Shown here: positions 24,900 through 35,875 of the stretch, in pieces
Layout: the number at the start of each line of letters is the position of its first letter
Position numbering within the stretch: position 1 is the stretch's first letter
NCBI GenBank assembly: GCA_021234155.1
Contig: JAJEKV010000074.1
Span: forward strand, 832,154-896,153
From: Isoetes taiwanensis
Lineage: Eukaryota > Streptophyta > Lycopodiopsida > Isoetales > Isoetaceae
Length of the DNA: 64,000 nt
Direction of reading: 5' to 3'
Translations under genes and position numbers: made by a program
The notes under the pieces: generated by a model
Seen by the model: only the letters and a program-made list of their open reading frames with translations
Databases searched by the model: none
Told to the model about the DNA's origin: nothing

Positions 24900-26200
24900 A
24901 AGTGATCGTCAGGTTAATTCCGATGGCTTCAGGTGTCTTAATAGCTTCCTGGATTAGGAGTGTGTTTCTTTAGGAGACTTCGTGAAAGACTCTATGGATC
25001 TTCGGGTGTCTTTGGTAAGTCTAATTTGTAGGCTTGGTTGCCCTCTTTTGACAATTTTGAATGGACCCATTACACCTTGGAGCAAGCTTCTTGCAATTGC
25101 CGATGTGGAGCTTTGCTTGTTTGACTTTATCTTCAGCCAAACATTGTCCCCTACTTTGAACTCCTTATTGTCTAGGTCTTGCCGTCCAGCTATGCTCTTT
25201 TCTTGGGCTTCTTGCTGCTAAGAGGTATTACCAGCACCTCCTCAACCAATTATTTGCATCGGCTAACATCTGGCGGGATACTTCTACATGGACGAGGGTT
25301 GTGCCAAGTGTCGGTGTCGGCTTAGCGATGGCGTAGTTGATCATGAGCGGCATTTGGGATGACTCTTTTAGCTTGGTGCTATTGTATGCAAACTCAGCCA
25401 AGTAGATGAAGTCATCCCACTTTGATTCTTTGTTCGGACAATTACGCAACGCTATCTTCAAATTATCGGTTAGTGCTCGTGCGCCCCATCAGGTGCGAGG
25501 ATGATAGTAGATGCTCATTGACAATTTAAGTTCGATGGTCTTTGAAGAGATCGCGGAATGCACTCATGAACCGAGATCGATCGGAGATTATTTCTCTTGG
25601 CATCCCATGGAGTCTAAAATCTCGCTTTGTAAATGCTGCAGTAGTGTCAAAGCGCGTCTTCCGGTGCTCTACAAAGGCACAAAGTCGCCATTTTACCGAC
25701 AATTTAATGCGACTCACGACCGATAAAGGCGTCTTAAGCCCTTATGGTTCTAGGGAATACATAATGAAGTCCATCTTTGATTATCTCACTTGGGTTTAGT
25801 GCGGCAATGGCTCTGAATGCTCTGGACTTCTTAGTTGTTGCTCACCTTTGGTGTCTGTATGCAAGTGACACTTTCGGCGTATATCCTTGCTATGTCACGC
25901 TTCTTCATGCACGGCCAGTAGTAACTACTCCTTATCTTGAAGTAGGTTTTAAGTAAAACTGCATGGCCGACTATTGGGATGTTGTGGGTGTCGTGGAGAA
26001 TCAACAACCGACTCGGATGACTCACGGCACACAACTTATTCTTATGGTACAGAGATTTCCCTCCTCCCAAAATGTTTAAAGGTTCTCTCTCTGTCCGTTC
26101 TTGCCTCTTTAGAAAGGCTTGCCCATACTTCACGAAAGATCCTGTCCATTGTAATGTTTCTTCTATTTTTTCTTGCCAAACTCCTTTGGTGAGTGTTGAT
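24900..26200 (-). pseudogene. GypA integrase region
   Basis: Minus-strand frames show the integrase modules in order. The H2C2 zinc-binding part is near 26,000-25,850 (LLILHDTHNIPIVGH ... SSYYWPCMKK ... VTCIQT). The catalytic core is near 25,640-25,560 (FRLHGMPREIISDRSRFMSAF, carrying the second catalytic Asp in SDR). A C-terminal KVGDNVWLKI and RxLLQGVMGPFKI stretch lies near 25,170-25,040, like the LAPRxxGPFxI block of plant gypsy integrases. Several frame changes occur. A chromodomain could not be read with confidence in 24,030-24,700, where the frames are poor. Confidence 0.85.
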
Positions 26201-26229
26201 ATAGCATTACAATGCACTCTTGTTGTTAA

Positions 26230-27520
26230 AGGGATGCCACCCAGCCACATTGAGTTTCCACTGGCTTGTACACAATCCTCTCCAAAGTGCGTACTCTTTA
26301 GGGCTCCATCCATCTTCTTTGCCTCAGGATTCAATAATGGTTCGCGTGAAGATGATATATTGCTTAGACTCGATGATGAGTATCTGAGTGGAACTTCCTT
26401 CCCAATAGATAGTGTCTCCATATTTAAAGCTCTTACCCTTTGCCAATGGCTCGATCGTAATGACCGGATAAGCGGTCACCATTCGTTCATCTTCAGAGTG
26501 ATGAATGTTATTACTTTCGACTCTTTCTTCTTGCATTAAAAGGCTGCTCCGTCGCAATCTTGCTAGCATCAGTTACACGCTAAGCTTGTCCTTCTGGATC
26601 GGGCAATGTTAAGGCGAGGCGGTTGTTCGACTTCCTTCAACTTCTCAAATCCTGCTTGAGCCTTCTTTTGCCAATGTACGGTCTTTTATCTTTTACGCGG
26701 CAGGTAGGGAGTCCGTCAAGATGCTATCTTAGCAAAGTTCTTGACAAACTTTCTATAATATCTGCTAAGCCCAAAGCTTCTCACCTACGTGTATGTTCTT
26801 TGGTCGCGGCCATTCAATCCTTTGCTTGGATCTTTCGCGGGATGCGATTGGAGATGCGATGCTGCTGATATGATATGCCCCAAGTATTCCCTTTCGATTG
26901 GCGAAATGACATTTTGACAACCCATAAAGATGATGTTTCCTCGGTTTCTGCATTACCCTCCTCAAATCTCTTGAATATATGCTCCTCTAAAGGGACTTGT
27001 TATACACCAAAATGTCATCGAAGAACCGCGATAACAAATGTGTGAGGAATTTCCGAAGATATGGTTCATGAGTCTCATGAGCGTTGCTGGGAGCATTAGA
27101 TAAGCGAATGGCATCCTTGTGAATTCATAGTGGCCATACCTTGTCGGAGAATCTTTGTTTTACATGGATATCTTCCTCCTTGATTACGATTTGATGATAA
27201 GAAATGGGACCTTAAGTCTATTTTGGAGAAGACCACGGCACCTTGTAGGTGATCCATCGGATCATCCGCTCTGAGTAAGGCATACTTGTTCTTGATGGTG
27301 TGTTTGTTTAATTGGCCCGGTGTCCCATTACCACACATCCTCAAGCTTCATCCTTCTTCTTGGCCGAATAAGATGGGGCTCGAGGCAGACACTAGGCCTT
27401 ATAGACCTAGATCTAATAGCTCTTACAGCTGCTTCTTCAACTTTGATAGTTAAGTGAGCCGTCATTCCTCGGTGCCTTAGCGTAAGGCTTGGTGCATGGT
27501 TAAGTCGCGATTTAAGCACT
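26230..27520 (-). pseudogene. GypA reverse transcriptase and RNase H region
   Basis: Minus-strand frames give [18 protein letters not shown] and [14 protein letters not shown] near 27,310-27,200, the RT fingers and first catalytic Asp. Near 27,030-26,970 the catalytic loop reads FFDDILVYNKS, the chromovirus-type (F/Y)xDD motif. The connection domain (KHHLYGLSKCHFANRKG) follows near 26,930-26,890. RNase H-like sequence continues to about 26,300, with an SEDERMVTA segment. Frames shift repeatedly; one in-frame Met-initiated piece of 196 codons spans 26,421-25,831 into integrase. The RT is closely similar to that of the plus-strand chromovirus at 57 kb. Confidence 0.88.
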
Positions 27521-27999
27521 CCACTCCTCTATATGGCGAGAGCTCCTTGATTTCATCGGGGAACAGACTCCTTTATTAGCTTGGCTACGCTGGGTAGCTT
27601 GCTAGCGATTTATCTTCTTTATCCTGCGGCTTCTTCTTGACGGGATTCCTGAATTTGAGATGTATGCAACTGGCTGCCTTTTCATGCATCTAAGTAACTT
27701 CTTACTTTCGACATGCATTGCATTATAGGTGTTACTTCGCCTGTGATCTCTATAATCTTCGGATTTAGGTAGTTAGCCGACTTTAAGCTCCCCACAATCT
27801 ATTTGGGCTTTAGCCGGTGGAATTATTCCATGTACCTATGATGAGGTCATATTTTCCGATGTTCATGATCTACGCCCCATTTCAATATTGATGCGAGTGG
27901 AGTCTATGTGGAAATTCACCCTCTTCGTGATTATTGCGATGGCTCCGCTGGCTAACACGGCACGGGTTTGGAGCTTCAACATTTTTCAACTTTAGCATT

Positions 28000-29100
28000 T
28001 GACCATCCTTAAGGATGCAAAATTAATGGGAACTGCCACGATCTATAGGGACTATATGAAGATTTGTGGCTATCTTACCGTTGTGGATATTACTTGGTAT
28101 TGGCTCTGTAAACTACGTATCTATGGCGGCAAGATGTACTCACCATGGATAAAATTAGTCCTTCGTCCTCGCACACCTCTTCTTGGCGGGGTCGCCACAA
28201 CCTCCCATCGCAAATTGCTACATTCATCACGAAGGCGGAGTTGTGTGTTCTATGCCACAGCTCGAAGCACTGAAGCACAACTATTTTTCTATACATTCTT
28301 GCCGCTTTTCTTTCCGAATGGAGTTGAGGAACTGCTTATTTGTCTTTGATAGTTTGAGCCTCCCCGATACTATCTTTAAAGGCTGGCGTGCTTTTCTCAC
28401 GAGTTTGCTTCCATTGATTTCCATTATGGCGTCTTGGCGGGTGGCCGGTTGGTTGCTCGGGCTCTGGCCCTCCTTACCCTTTTCCTTTGTCATACCCTTT
28501 GGCAGGTTGATGTGTAGGGTCCGTCCGCAGCTTATGGCCTTTGGCTTCGGCCTCGGAAATCTTGGCCTTGAGGTTGAGCCACGATTGCTTCCGTAGTAGT
28601 TCCTCATTCAATCCCTCCGTAGCCTTCCAGCCCTTCTCTCGAGGTTTGGCATATAAAGCCTCAACCTCGAACTCTCATCAGGTATATTTAAATGCGGATT
28701 TGTTCCCCTGTTACGCAGCTTGTGGAAGGCTTGCATCGATGCTTATTGCTCGGAGCGCGTAGTGTTGTTTGAAAGCCTTAGCGAACTTTGTGAACTTGCG
28801 CGTACTCTGCTCATCCCATGGTCTTTGGCACAGCCCCTCCACCAAATCTGGTACGCGCTGGGTTTAGCGTGGCTACTCGCCCTTATCCTTATCCTTCATG
28901 CGTAAAGCATTTCCATATTAAGCTCATTGGGTGCGACCATGCTTGACTTCCATCACTGATCTGTTTCGGTAGGAAAATTTTGTTCGACTAGCGGGCTTTC
29001 AAACATTACTCAAGGCCGGTCGACCTTTTACTACGTGTCCAGTTGGCGAACATCTCCACCCATATCCTTTCTTCCCTTGGGCGGTCCTTTCTGTTTCTTT
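28000..29100 (-). pseudogene. GypA gag region
   Basis: The position, upstream of RT on the minus strand, is that of gag and protease. Minus-strand frames near 28,610-28,500 read RGSTSRPRFPRPKPKAI, a basic, proline-rich linker like that before gag zinc knuckles. Near 28,290-28,200 there are Cys/His-rich pieces (CFELWHRTHN) that may be a decayed CCHC knuckle. A capsid domain cannot be followed because of frame breaks. Assignment is mainly by position. Confidence 0.55.
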
Positions 29101-31200
29101 CCGGTGAATATCGAAGAGCTAGAGCTAGAAGAGCTATGATAGAGCTCCTCTTTCTTTCATTTCCCTTGTGGTGAGAAACCCGGGCCTCTGCAGGGCTTAC
29201 TTGCGTTAGTCACTGCTGTTATTTCCCCACATGACCAACGCTGACTTTATTTCTATGCGGATCGACCTCGCCGAGATTTCCTCCTCTGGCGTCGGTCATT
29301 AGTACTCTTAGCGAGCGGTCCGGGGCTAGGTGTCGGTGGTGTCACGCTGCGCCAGGCACGTTCAATTTCGACATTCTGGCGTTTGTTCTAAATTTTCATA
29401 TTACATTATGGCACCATTTATCATGAGTTCTTTTGTTGGTTGCATTAAGGTTTGAATGACCTTCCAGGTGTTAAAGCAAAGGAATATATCAAAGAACGTT
29501 TAAAATGCAATTCGAGAGATCTTATAATTTTGCATTAATATATGGCGGAAGTATATTAATGGCAATAGTCATGATTTCGTTACATTGATTTCTTTGATGG
29601 GATCGTTGATTCTCAAAGGAATTTCTTCAGCAGAACGGCTACTCTTGTAAATTAAGTTCAGATATATCCCTCGATGATCCCTGGGATAGCTAAAGGGCTA
29701 AGCTCTTAGGCGTCCTTCAATTATGAGTTCTTTATTCTTTTGCCAACCGACCTTTGTGAAGGTGGGAGTACAGCGTCGAAAATCACTCAAAGGCCGTTCT
29801 GCGCTTCACCAAAATTACATAAGTCGACTTTTCGTGTGCGTGCATACCCGAAACAGATAGTGCTATCGGCTATCGGGCTGGCTTCCTCGCCGCGTGGGCT
29901 GAAAAGCTATGAAATACTATTATCCTACGGAAGATGCGGTAGGGCGGAAGATAATGCATTAAGTCTTTGCTCGGTACTCCTCCCGATGCTCACAGGGTAG
30001 ACTGTGCCTTGATGCATCTTGTCGGCGGGTATGAACTAATTCAGTAATCATGGAAGAAGCGTTAGTACACTTGTTAAGTTAAGTAGCTCTCCTAAGGAAT
30101 GTTAGTAATGGTTCTTTGTAGAAGAAGATTGGTTGAAAGTACTCTTGTTATTCTTTCCCCTTATTCCCATACCTCTTGCTCTTGGAGGTGCCACAAACTC
30201 CTCCTCGTAGGGAGTTGTTCGCCAGATCATCATGCCTCGGTAATGCTTTATGGAAGCCCGATGTGACATGTTGTATCTTGTATATGTTTGCTATACTTAC
30301 GCCCAGGCTGGAAAGTCATACGCTGAATTGATGAAATCCTCGATCCATTTCGCTGGTAAAGTGAAGAGGTTAATTAAATAGCGATAGCTCCCTATAATCC
30401 CTGCAGGAAGGTTTTAATATAGTTTGGAACAAATATTCACAGCCGACTATAGTCGGTTGCTTTAGACTTATTTATTTCGGCCCGTTAGCGGCACTATCCT
30501 CGGTTATTAGCTCTGTCGGTCAGAAGCGGCTAACATCTTGTTGCCTTCAGTGGATTCTTCATACGGGTCCGCTTCTATTTCTTCTTAGCTTTCCTCTTAC
30601 GAGTCCTCACTTCCTTTGGATGATTCAGCTATGGACTCTTCGTGCTCAAGCGGTAGTTGTTAAGATGCAGCTGCTGCGTCAAGGTGTGACCTCTAGTGGT
30701 GGATTGATGGTTCACCTACCACGATTTGGGCCCTATAGAATAAATATAGTGCTAAAGGGTATTTGTGGAGAAGAATCTCTTTAACATTACTACTTTCGAG
30801 GGTCATGTAGTTGAATTCAGAGCTCGTTTATTCTGCGGTAATTTAAATGTGTTGGGCTAATGGCGGCTAAAGAACATTTGCGATCTGGAGTCTTTGGTAC
30901 AAAGTACCCTATGCATGGGGGTATATCTTGCAAAGCTAGAGCTACTTTCTCTTGGAATTCTGCGGAACTTACTTGTTGGTAGGAATGGATTTGAGTCGAG
31001 GTCGCGGACAAATTGGAAATTCTTTACGGAAAAGTTGGAATACTGAGTTAACGTCTACGCCTTGACAATGTAGAGGGAGAAGTACCAGGCGATGAAGGAT
31101 GAGGGTAGCCATGAGGAGAAGCTTCTTTGCCGATATCAAGCGAACCGAAGTGCCAGGAGAATTTGGAGAGATAGCCTTGGTATGAGGGAGCAAACTCTAT
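29101..31200 (-). other. GypA internal region between leader and gag, no clear ORF
   Basis: No domain is recognised. Two short minus-strand frames at 30,817-31,193 (containing SSAEFQEKVALALQDIP) may be remains of the N-terminus of gag or of an extra ORF. Confidence 0.35.
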
Positions 31201-31419
31201 AGGTCAATGGTTTAGGGGTTATGAGGGTATTTATAAGGATCTTGTACCCTAAAACTTTTAGGGTTTCCTAAAGACTTCGGCATTTTGAGATGAAGTTTGG
31301 TGTTTCTAGGTTAATGTAGAGCTAGAAATGGATTCTATATACAATTTTAGGGTTCCACAATGCAACAAATATTGGCCAGAATTGATATGTCTAGCACAAG
31401 TTATGGATCACGAAGAGTC

Positions 31420-33760
31420 CGGACCCCTCTAAAGCGTCGCGAGGGAGGGATTCTGGGACCTAAGTGGCCTCTGGCACCCTTGGAGGTGTTGGTCTATTTA
31501 TATCCCAATGGATGCAAAAACAAGTTCAAAGGCGTGAATTCCTACTTATTTTCTTGAATTGCAAGTTTCCTTTCTTATTTACTTCATTTGGGCGAGGTAA
31601 GTGATGGGTACGATCCAAGAGTCCGGATTAGGTTTGGACCCTCTAAATGATGCGTGAAAGGAGGGTGTTAGGTCCAGACCCTAACTATGCCACTGGCGCA
31701 CCCTTAAGAGGTGTTAGCCTCTTACCTAAAATTTCACATTTGCTCCTTAACTACTACTATACTTAATCTAATGCGTTCTAAACAACTATATATCCTTATT
31801 ATTCAAAATTTTTCACTTTTACATATAAGCACGGTAGTTACAAAAAGTAGCTTTTGTTCTGTTTATTACTGTCCTCTTGATGTATTTGGCCGATCTCATG
31901 TCAACTTTGGTTGAAGCGTGACTCTTTTTGCATGGGCGTGCATGCCCGGTGAATCTTGATGTTGCCGACCTCCATCTCTGCTTTGCTTCTTGTAAGCGAG
32001 TAACATATCATTAGTTACTAAGCTTGTTGGGAATCGAGAATCCATAAAATCTCGGGGCGAATCTGGAATGCGGCTCACGGGAATCGAGAAATCCGTAACT
32101 CGGAACGGTGCGGTTCCGCAGCAGGCTTCCATGGCCAGTCTTGGGATCTTTTCATAGAGTTTCTTAGGGGGTCAGGAAGCTCACGGTGGAGGGTTTCAGG
32201 CGGAATCACACTCGTGTTGGCCGCCCACCCTTGATGTCGCACCTGTGTGCCTCGTAATAGGCCTTTGTACTTTCGGTGTGCATCTTCATATATCTTGTAT
32301 GATACGCTGCTCTTTCTTGTAATATCTCCTCACCGGGCCCTAAGGTTATGCAGATGCAGCGTTTGTTAAGCCAGCTAACGTTTGCTATGCGCATCTGGCT
32401 TCCTAGCCTCTTGCCGATACGCGGAAAGCGGTGGAGGCATTGGCGGGGGTAAGCTCAATCACGGGGTTGCCCGGATCACAGGCTGGGAGTTGATCCTCCT
32501 CTTGGGGTTTGCCATCTTTCGGGATAAGGGTTGTGCTTTATGCGAGGGATTCTCCGGTTCTAGAAGTACCTCCTCCAAGTTACGCAAATCAGGTATCAGG
32601 GCGAGGATGGAGGTAGGTAAGCCGGTCGTTCATGCGTGGCGGCCAGCCCGTGAGCTCCTCCTCTCTTCAAGTGAGGCTTCGTGCGGCCATTACCTTTTGC
32701 CTTTCACAGCCGGGTTCTTCCATTCTTTGTCCTTTGCTTTCATGCATTGGTCTTCTTAGGCCTCTGCGGCTTCTTTTTTTACCTTTCATGCTGTTTCTCC
32801 TCCCTCCTCTTGGCCTTTTCCTCTTTTCTCCTTGCCTTCTCTTGCTTTCCTCTTGGCCTTTCTTCCTTCTTCGCCTCTTCTCTAAATTTGGTGAGTACCT
32901 AGATTAGATACTCTCCATGTATTTCAGAACATCTCGGCATCTTTTGAGTTTTTGCTCGTGGCCGGACTTAGTATTGGGCTTATCATCCGCAGTGATGCAT
33001 TTTGCCGTTCTAGCCATTGTTTGGCAATCGATCGATTTGGATCGAGCGGGAGATCGCCCTATCGGGGCGAGCTCGAAGAACAACGTGGGAAACCCTAAAA
33101 TGAGGCCTAAGTCACTAATTTATAGGGTTTAATTTTAGGGTTTAGCCCAATTGGATTTATTTTGTTGGTTTCTTCGGCGAGAATTCTCCCACCTTGAATC
33201 AAGTGGAAGTCTTCTTCAAGCCATTTTCCTTAAACCCCTCAAGAGTGCGAGAAGGGTGTTAGGTCGGGACCTAACTATGCCTGGCGCACCCTTAGAATGT
33301 TGCCTCTATTCTAAACTTTTCAATTTACACATATTAACATGCATTTCAGCTAATTTCAGCGTACAAGTAAGATTCTGTTTCTTTTACGCTTTGAGTAAAT
33401 TTTGAGGCAAATTCGGAAGTCACTTTTAGGGGACCCCTCTAAAGCGTCTTGTGAGGAGGTGTTAGATCGTTGACCCTAACTATGCTGGCGCGCAGCAAGA
33501 GGTGTTGCAGCAAAATTAATTTTACTTACTACTTTTACTACGTGTTTTAGCATACAAATTTAGATAATTCAAGCTTTTAAATGAGTTTATGCTTCTTTTT
33601 TACAATTTAGGGCTCCCTAAGGCCGGAGTTCTAGAGTTCATATGGGGTGACTCCTCTAAAGGCGTCTTGAGGGGAGACCAATTAGGTATGGACTAACGTA
33701 TTATCTGGCATCCTTGGAGTGTCGACCTAAAGTGACTAAAAATTTACTAGTCTTTCTTGG
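31420..33760 (-). repeat. GypA leader: repeated module of about 200-217-bp period
   Basis: A module with CCCTCTAAAGCGTC, a GAGG-rich stretch, GACCCTAACTATGC, TGGCGCACCCTT and AGGTGTT occurs five times, starting near 31,422, 31,637, 33,233, 33,432 and 33,649. Spacing is 215, 199 and 217 bp within the two clusters. About 1.4 kb of non-repeat sequence at 31,850-33,120 separates the clusters. Tandem repeats in the untranslated parts of plant gypsy elements are known. A role here is not shown. Confidence 0.7.
32400..32900 (-). pseudogene. Charged Lys/Glu/Arg-rich coding-like segment inside the GypA leader
   Basis: Read on the minus strand, 32,880-32,700 gives a strongly charged stretch rich in Lys, Arg and Glu (for example KARRKEKRPRG), consistent with a coiled coil or nucleic-acid-binding segment. 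It lies between the two clusters of leader repeats, upstream of gag, the place of additional ORFs in some Ty3/gypsy lineages. No family is recognised. The leucine-rich frame on the opposite strand is its antisense shadow. Confidence 0.35.
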
Positions 33761-33940
33761 AGGCTTTTCTTCTATCTATTCCATCTTAATTATGTTCTCT
33801 AGCTATACTAATTCGGATAGTTACTGCTCTATTCACGGAAAAAATTCCCACTATTTCGAGGAGGTTAGATTGCTTGGGCTTGTATCCCCAAGGTAGATGT
33901 CTAGATTGGTTGGATTCCTATCTGAATCACGGTCGATTAA

Positions 33941-33957
33941 CCGATCTTGATACCTTA
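33941..33957 (-). other. GypA possible primer-binding site
   Basis: On the minus strand TAAGGTATCAAGATC resembles the TGGTATCAGAGC primer site complementary to plant initiator tRNA-Met. It lies about 20 nt inside the 5' LTR boundary, farther than usual, so either the LTR end is slightly displaced or the true site is mutated. Confidence 0.4.
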
Positions 33958-33977
33958 GCGAGATCAAAGGCATTCAT

Positions 33978-35515
33978 TATGGCGGCCCGGCTCTCCTATC
34001 GATGCTGACCGTATACAAGCTGGGAGATCATCCCTCAAACCCGGTATCGCTTCAGCGACATGGTGATCCACCTAACATCAGGGCCATTCTGGCCAAGGAG
34101 GGCAAACGGGGGAAGAATGGGCGATGTCATTCATCCGAGTCTCCTTGGGATCAACCCTAGTACGAGCGTAAACGCATATGAGCACGTGACATCAATCAAG
34201 CATTAAACATACCCACCTTGAAGGGTGGTCCACCCATATCACAATAGTACGCAACAACACATGATTACATCAGCATATCATGGGAAAAAAAACCTACCTA
34301 GGCTTCGGACTCTTGGGGAAAGGCCCGGCGGCAGGTCTCGGGATAACAATGCGGTGGAATTCATGGCAAATGGATTTGGGCATGAGGAACGTAATTAGGA
34401 TTGGGTAGTCCCTCCATCCACCACTCCACATGCATACTTTGCGGATAAGTGAAAAGTATTGTAACGCTTTGGCCGTAGCTGCGGGTTCACTTAATAGCCA
34501 AAGGGGCTACTCTTGGAGTTGCATCTCCCGGCTCAGATGAAGGCGAGGAGGAGATCACTCCCCTCGGAAGGTTCATATTACCAATCCGCGAGGCGAGCTA
34601 GAGAGCCTTTGTTATCGACTTGAACCCCTGGGAAGTGACAGCATCACCAAGATGTGTCGAGCCCATACCTGCCCGCCGCGGTGCGAGGTAATAGGCCTAG
34701 CCCTAGCGTTCCCCGGCGTGCATTTCACGCTGCGGAGATCAGCGTGATCGGAACCAAGCCCTTCCTTGTCGGCCGGTCTAAGCCTCATGCCTGACCCGAG
34801 GCGGGCTCTTACATGCGGTACGTGGTAAGAGTGTGTTCAAACTAGAATCCGCTGCTTCTGGGCTCACGGAGTCTCTACTTACCCAATACACAAGAGTGGG
34901 CATGGAATGTCAAATCATCATCACAGGTAGATGTGAATACATCTATTCTAGTCTACAATCATGGTTAGGTTCCAGCACATTAGTGTCTATTATTCTTAAG
35001 GTTTGTAGAGATTAAGCCTATAGCTAAGAATGAATCACGAATCCTATAGAATGAGAGCTGGCTTCGGATCTAACTTCTCCGGATCAATCACTAACCCTGG
35101 CATCCCCACTCCTGCGAAGTCCATCTTTGTTGGATCTTGAGACTCTTTGAGCCGGGTCCAGAAACGCAGCCTAAATTCGGTTCCTCACGCTCTTTGATGC
35201 GAAGAGCGTCCAAGGCTGCTCCAATCCGACCTATAGGGGCTGGAAACGAAAGGGTTTTCCTTTTAGGGTTGTCGCTATCCCCAATTTAGGGCTGTTCGCG
35301 CTTTTGGTCAATGGCCCATTGCCACATGGCAACAAGATATTATATTCACATGTGGCCTTAACATATTGCAATATAATGGTTAGCGGGGTTGTACCTAGGG
35401 TACTACCCCTTTATAGTATTTGTGTACATGTAAATAAGTCGACATATGCCTAATTGTGGCGATGTTAATTATAATATCGATATTCATACCATATATTATT
35501 ACGGAGCGTCACACA
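33978..35515 (-). repeat. GypA 5' LTR
   Basis: About 1,538 bp, partner of 22,480-24,014. The right end GGAGCGTCACACA meets the target duplication. The left end has TA where the other copy has TG, so the inner terminus is mutated. Confidence 0.9.
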
Positions 35516-35520
35516 CATCT
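35516..35520 (+). repeat. 5-bp target-site duplication, right
   Basis: CATCT, matching 22,475-22,479, followed by the continuation of repeat X (CCATCAGCTATC..., compare CCATGGCTTGTT at about 19,996). Confidence 0.9.
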
Positions 35521-35875
35521 CCATCAGCTATCACGCCTACTTGTCGGATCACATCGAGACCATTACTTGCTCCATGAGCTACAATGATCTTGTTAGATGC
35601 ATTATAAGGGCATTCATCTTGATCTCTACCTACAATCCAAAGCTAAGAATTACCGTGAACATGATTGCCACCGGGCTTCGTAGATGTTTGTGATCCACCT
35701 TGTTTGGCTTCTGGTAGCCATACCTCTGGTTGAATGGGATCACCTTAGTAGATGTTGATGAGTGATCATTGGTATATGCCATCAATAGTAATGTGCACCT
35801 AATGTGTGTGCATCGGATGTAATGATGTATAAGCACCTACTAAAAGATGTAAGATGTATAAACATAATGAATACA
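35521..35875 (-). repeat. Repeat X, interrupted copy: 3' part continued
   Basis: Matches 20,000-20,335 closely and in the same orientation (CTCCATGAGCTACAATGATC, GATGCATTATAA, GATGTATAAACATAATGAATA). It ends abruptly at about 35,875 where a 3.1-kb insertion begins. Confidence 0.8.

Larger units (their letters stand above)
22480..35515 (-). mobile_element. Complete Ty3/gypsy LTR retrotransposon GypA (13.0 kb), degenerate
   Basis: Terminal TG...CA, two LTRs of about 1.54 kb, a perfect 5-bp target duplication and a minus-strand gag-pol define a whole element. Order on the minus strand is 5' LTR (35,515-33,978), leader with about 200-217-bp repeats, a charged region, gag, reverse transcriptase, RNase H, integrase, polypurine tract, then 3' LTR (24,014-22,480). 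Pol order RT-RH-IN marks it as Ty3/gypsy. The reading frames are shattered by short indels, so it cannot encode its own enzymes. It inserted into repeat X. Its LTR ends resemble those at 47-48 and 62 kb (GGGxGC near the end), suggesting a related lineage. Confidence 0.93.

Noticed and set aside
32632-32907. Leucine- and phenylalanine-rich plus-strand frame, possible membrane protein
   Set aside because: It is the antisense of a Lys/Glu/Arg-rich minus-strand segment inside a minus-strand retroelement.
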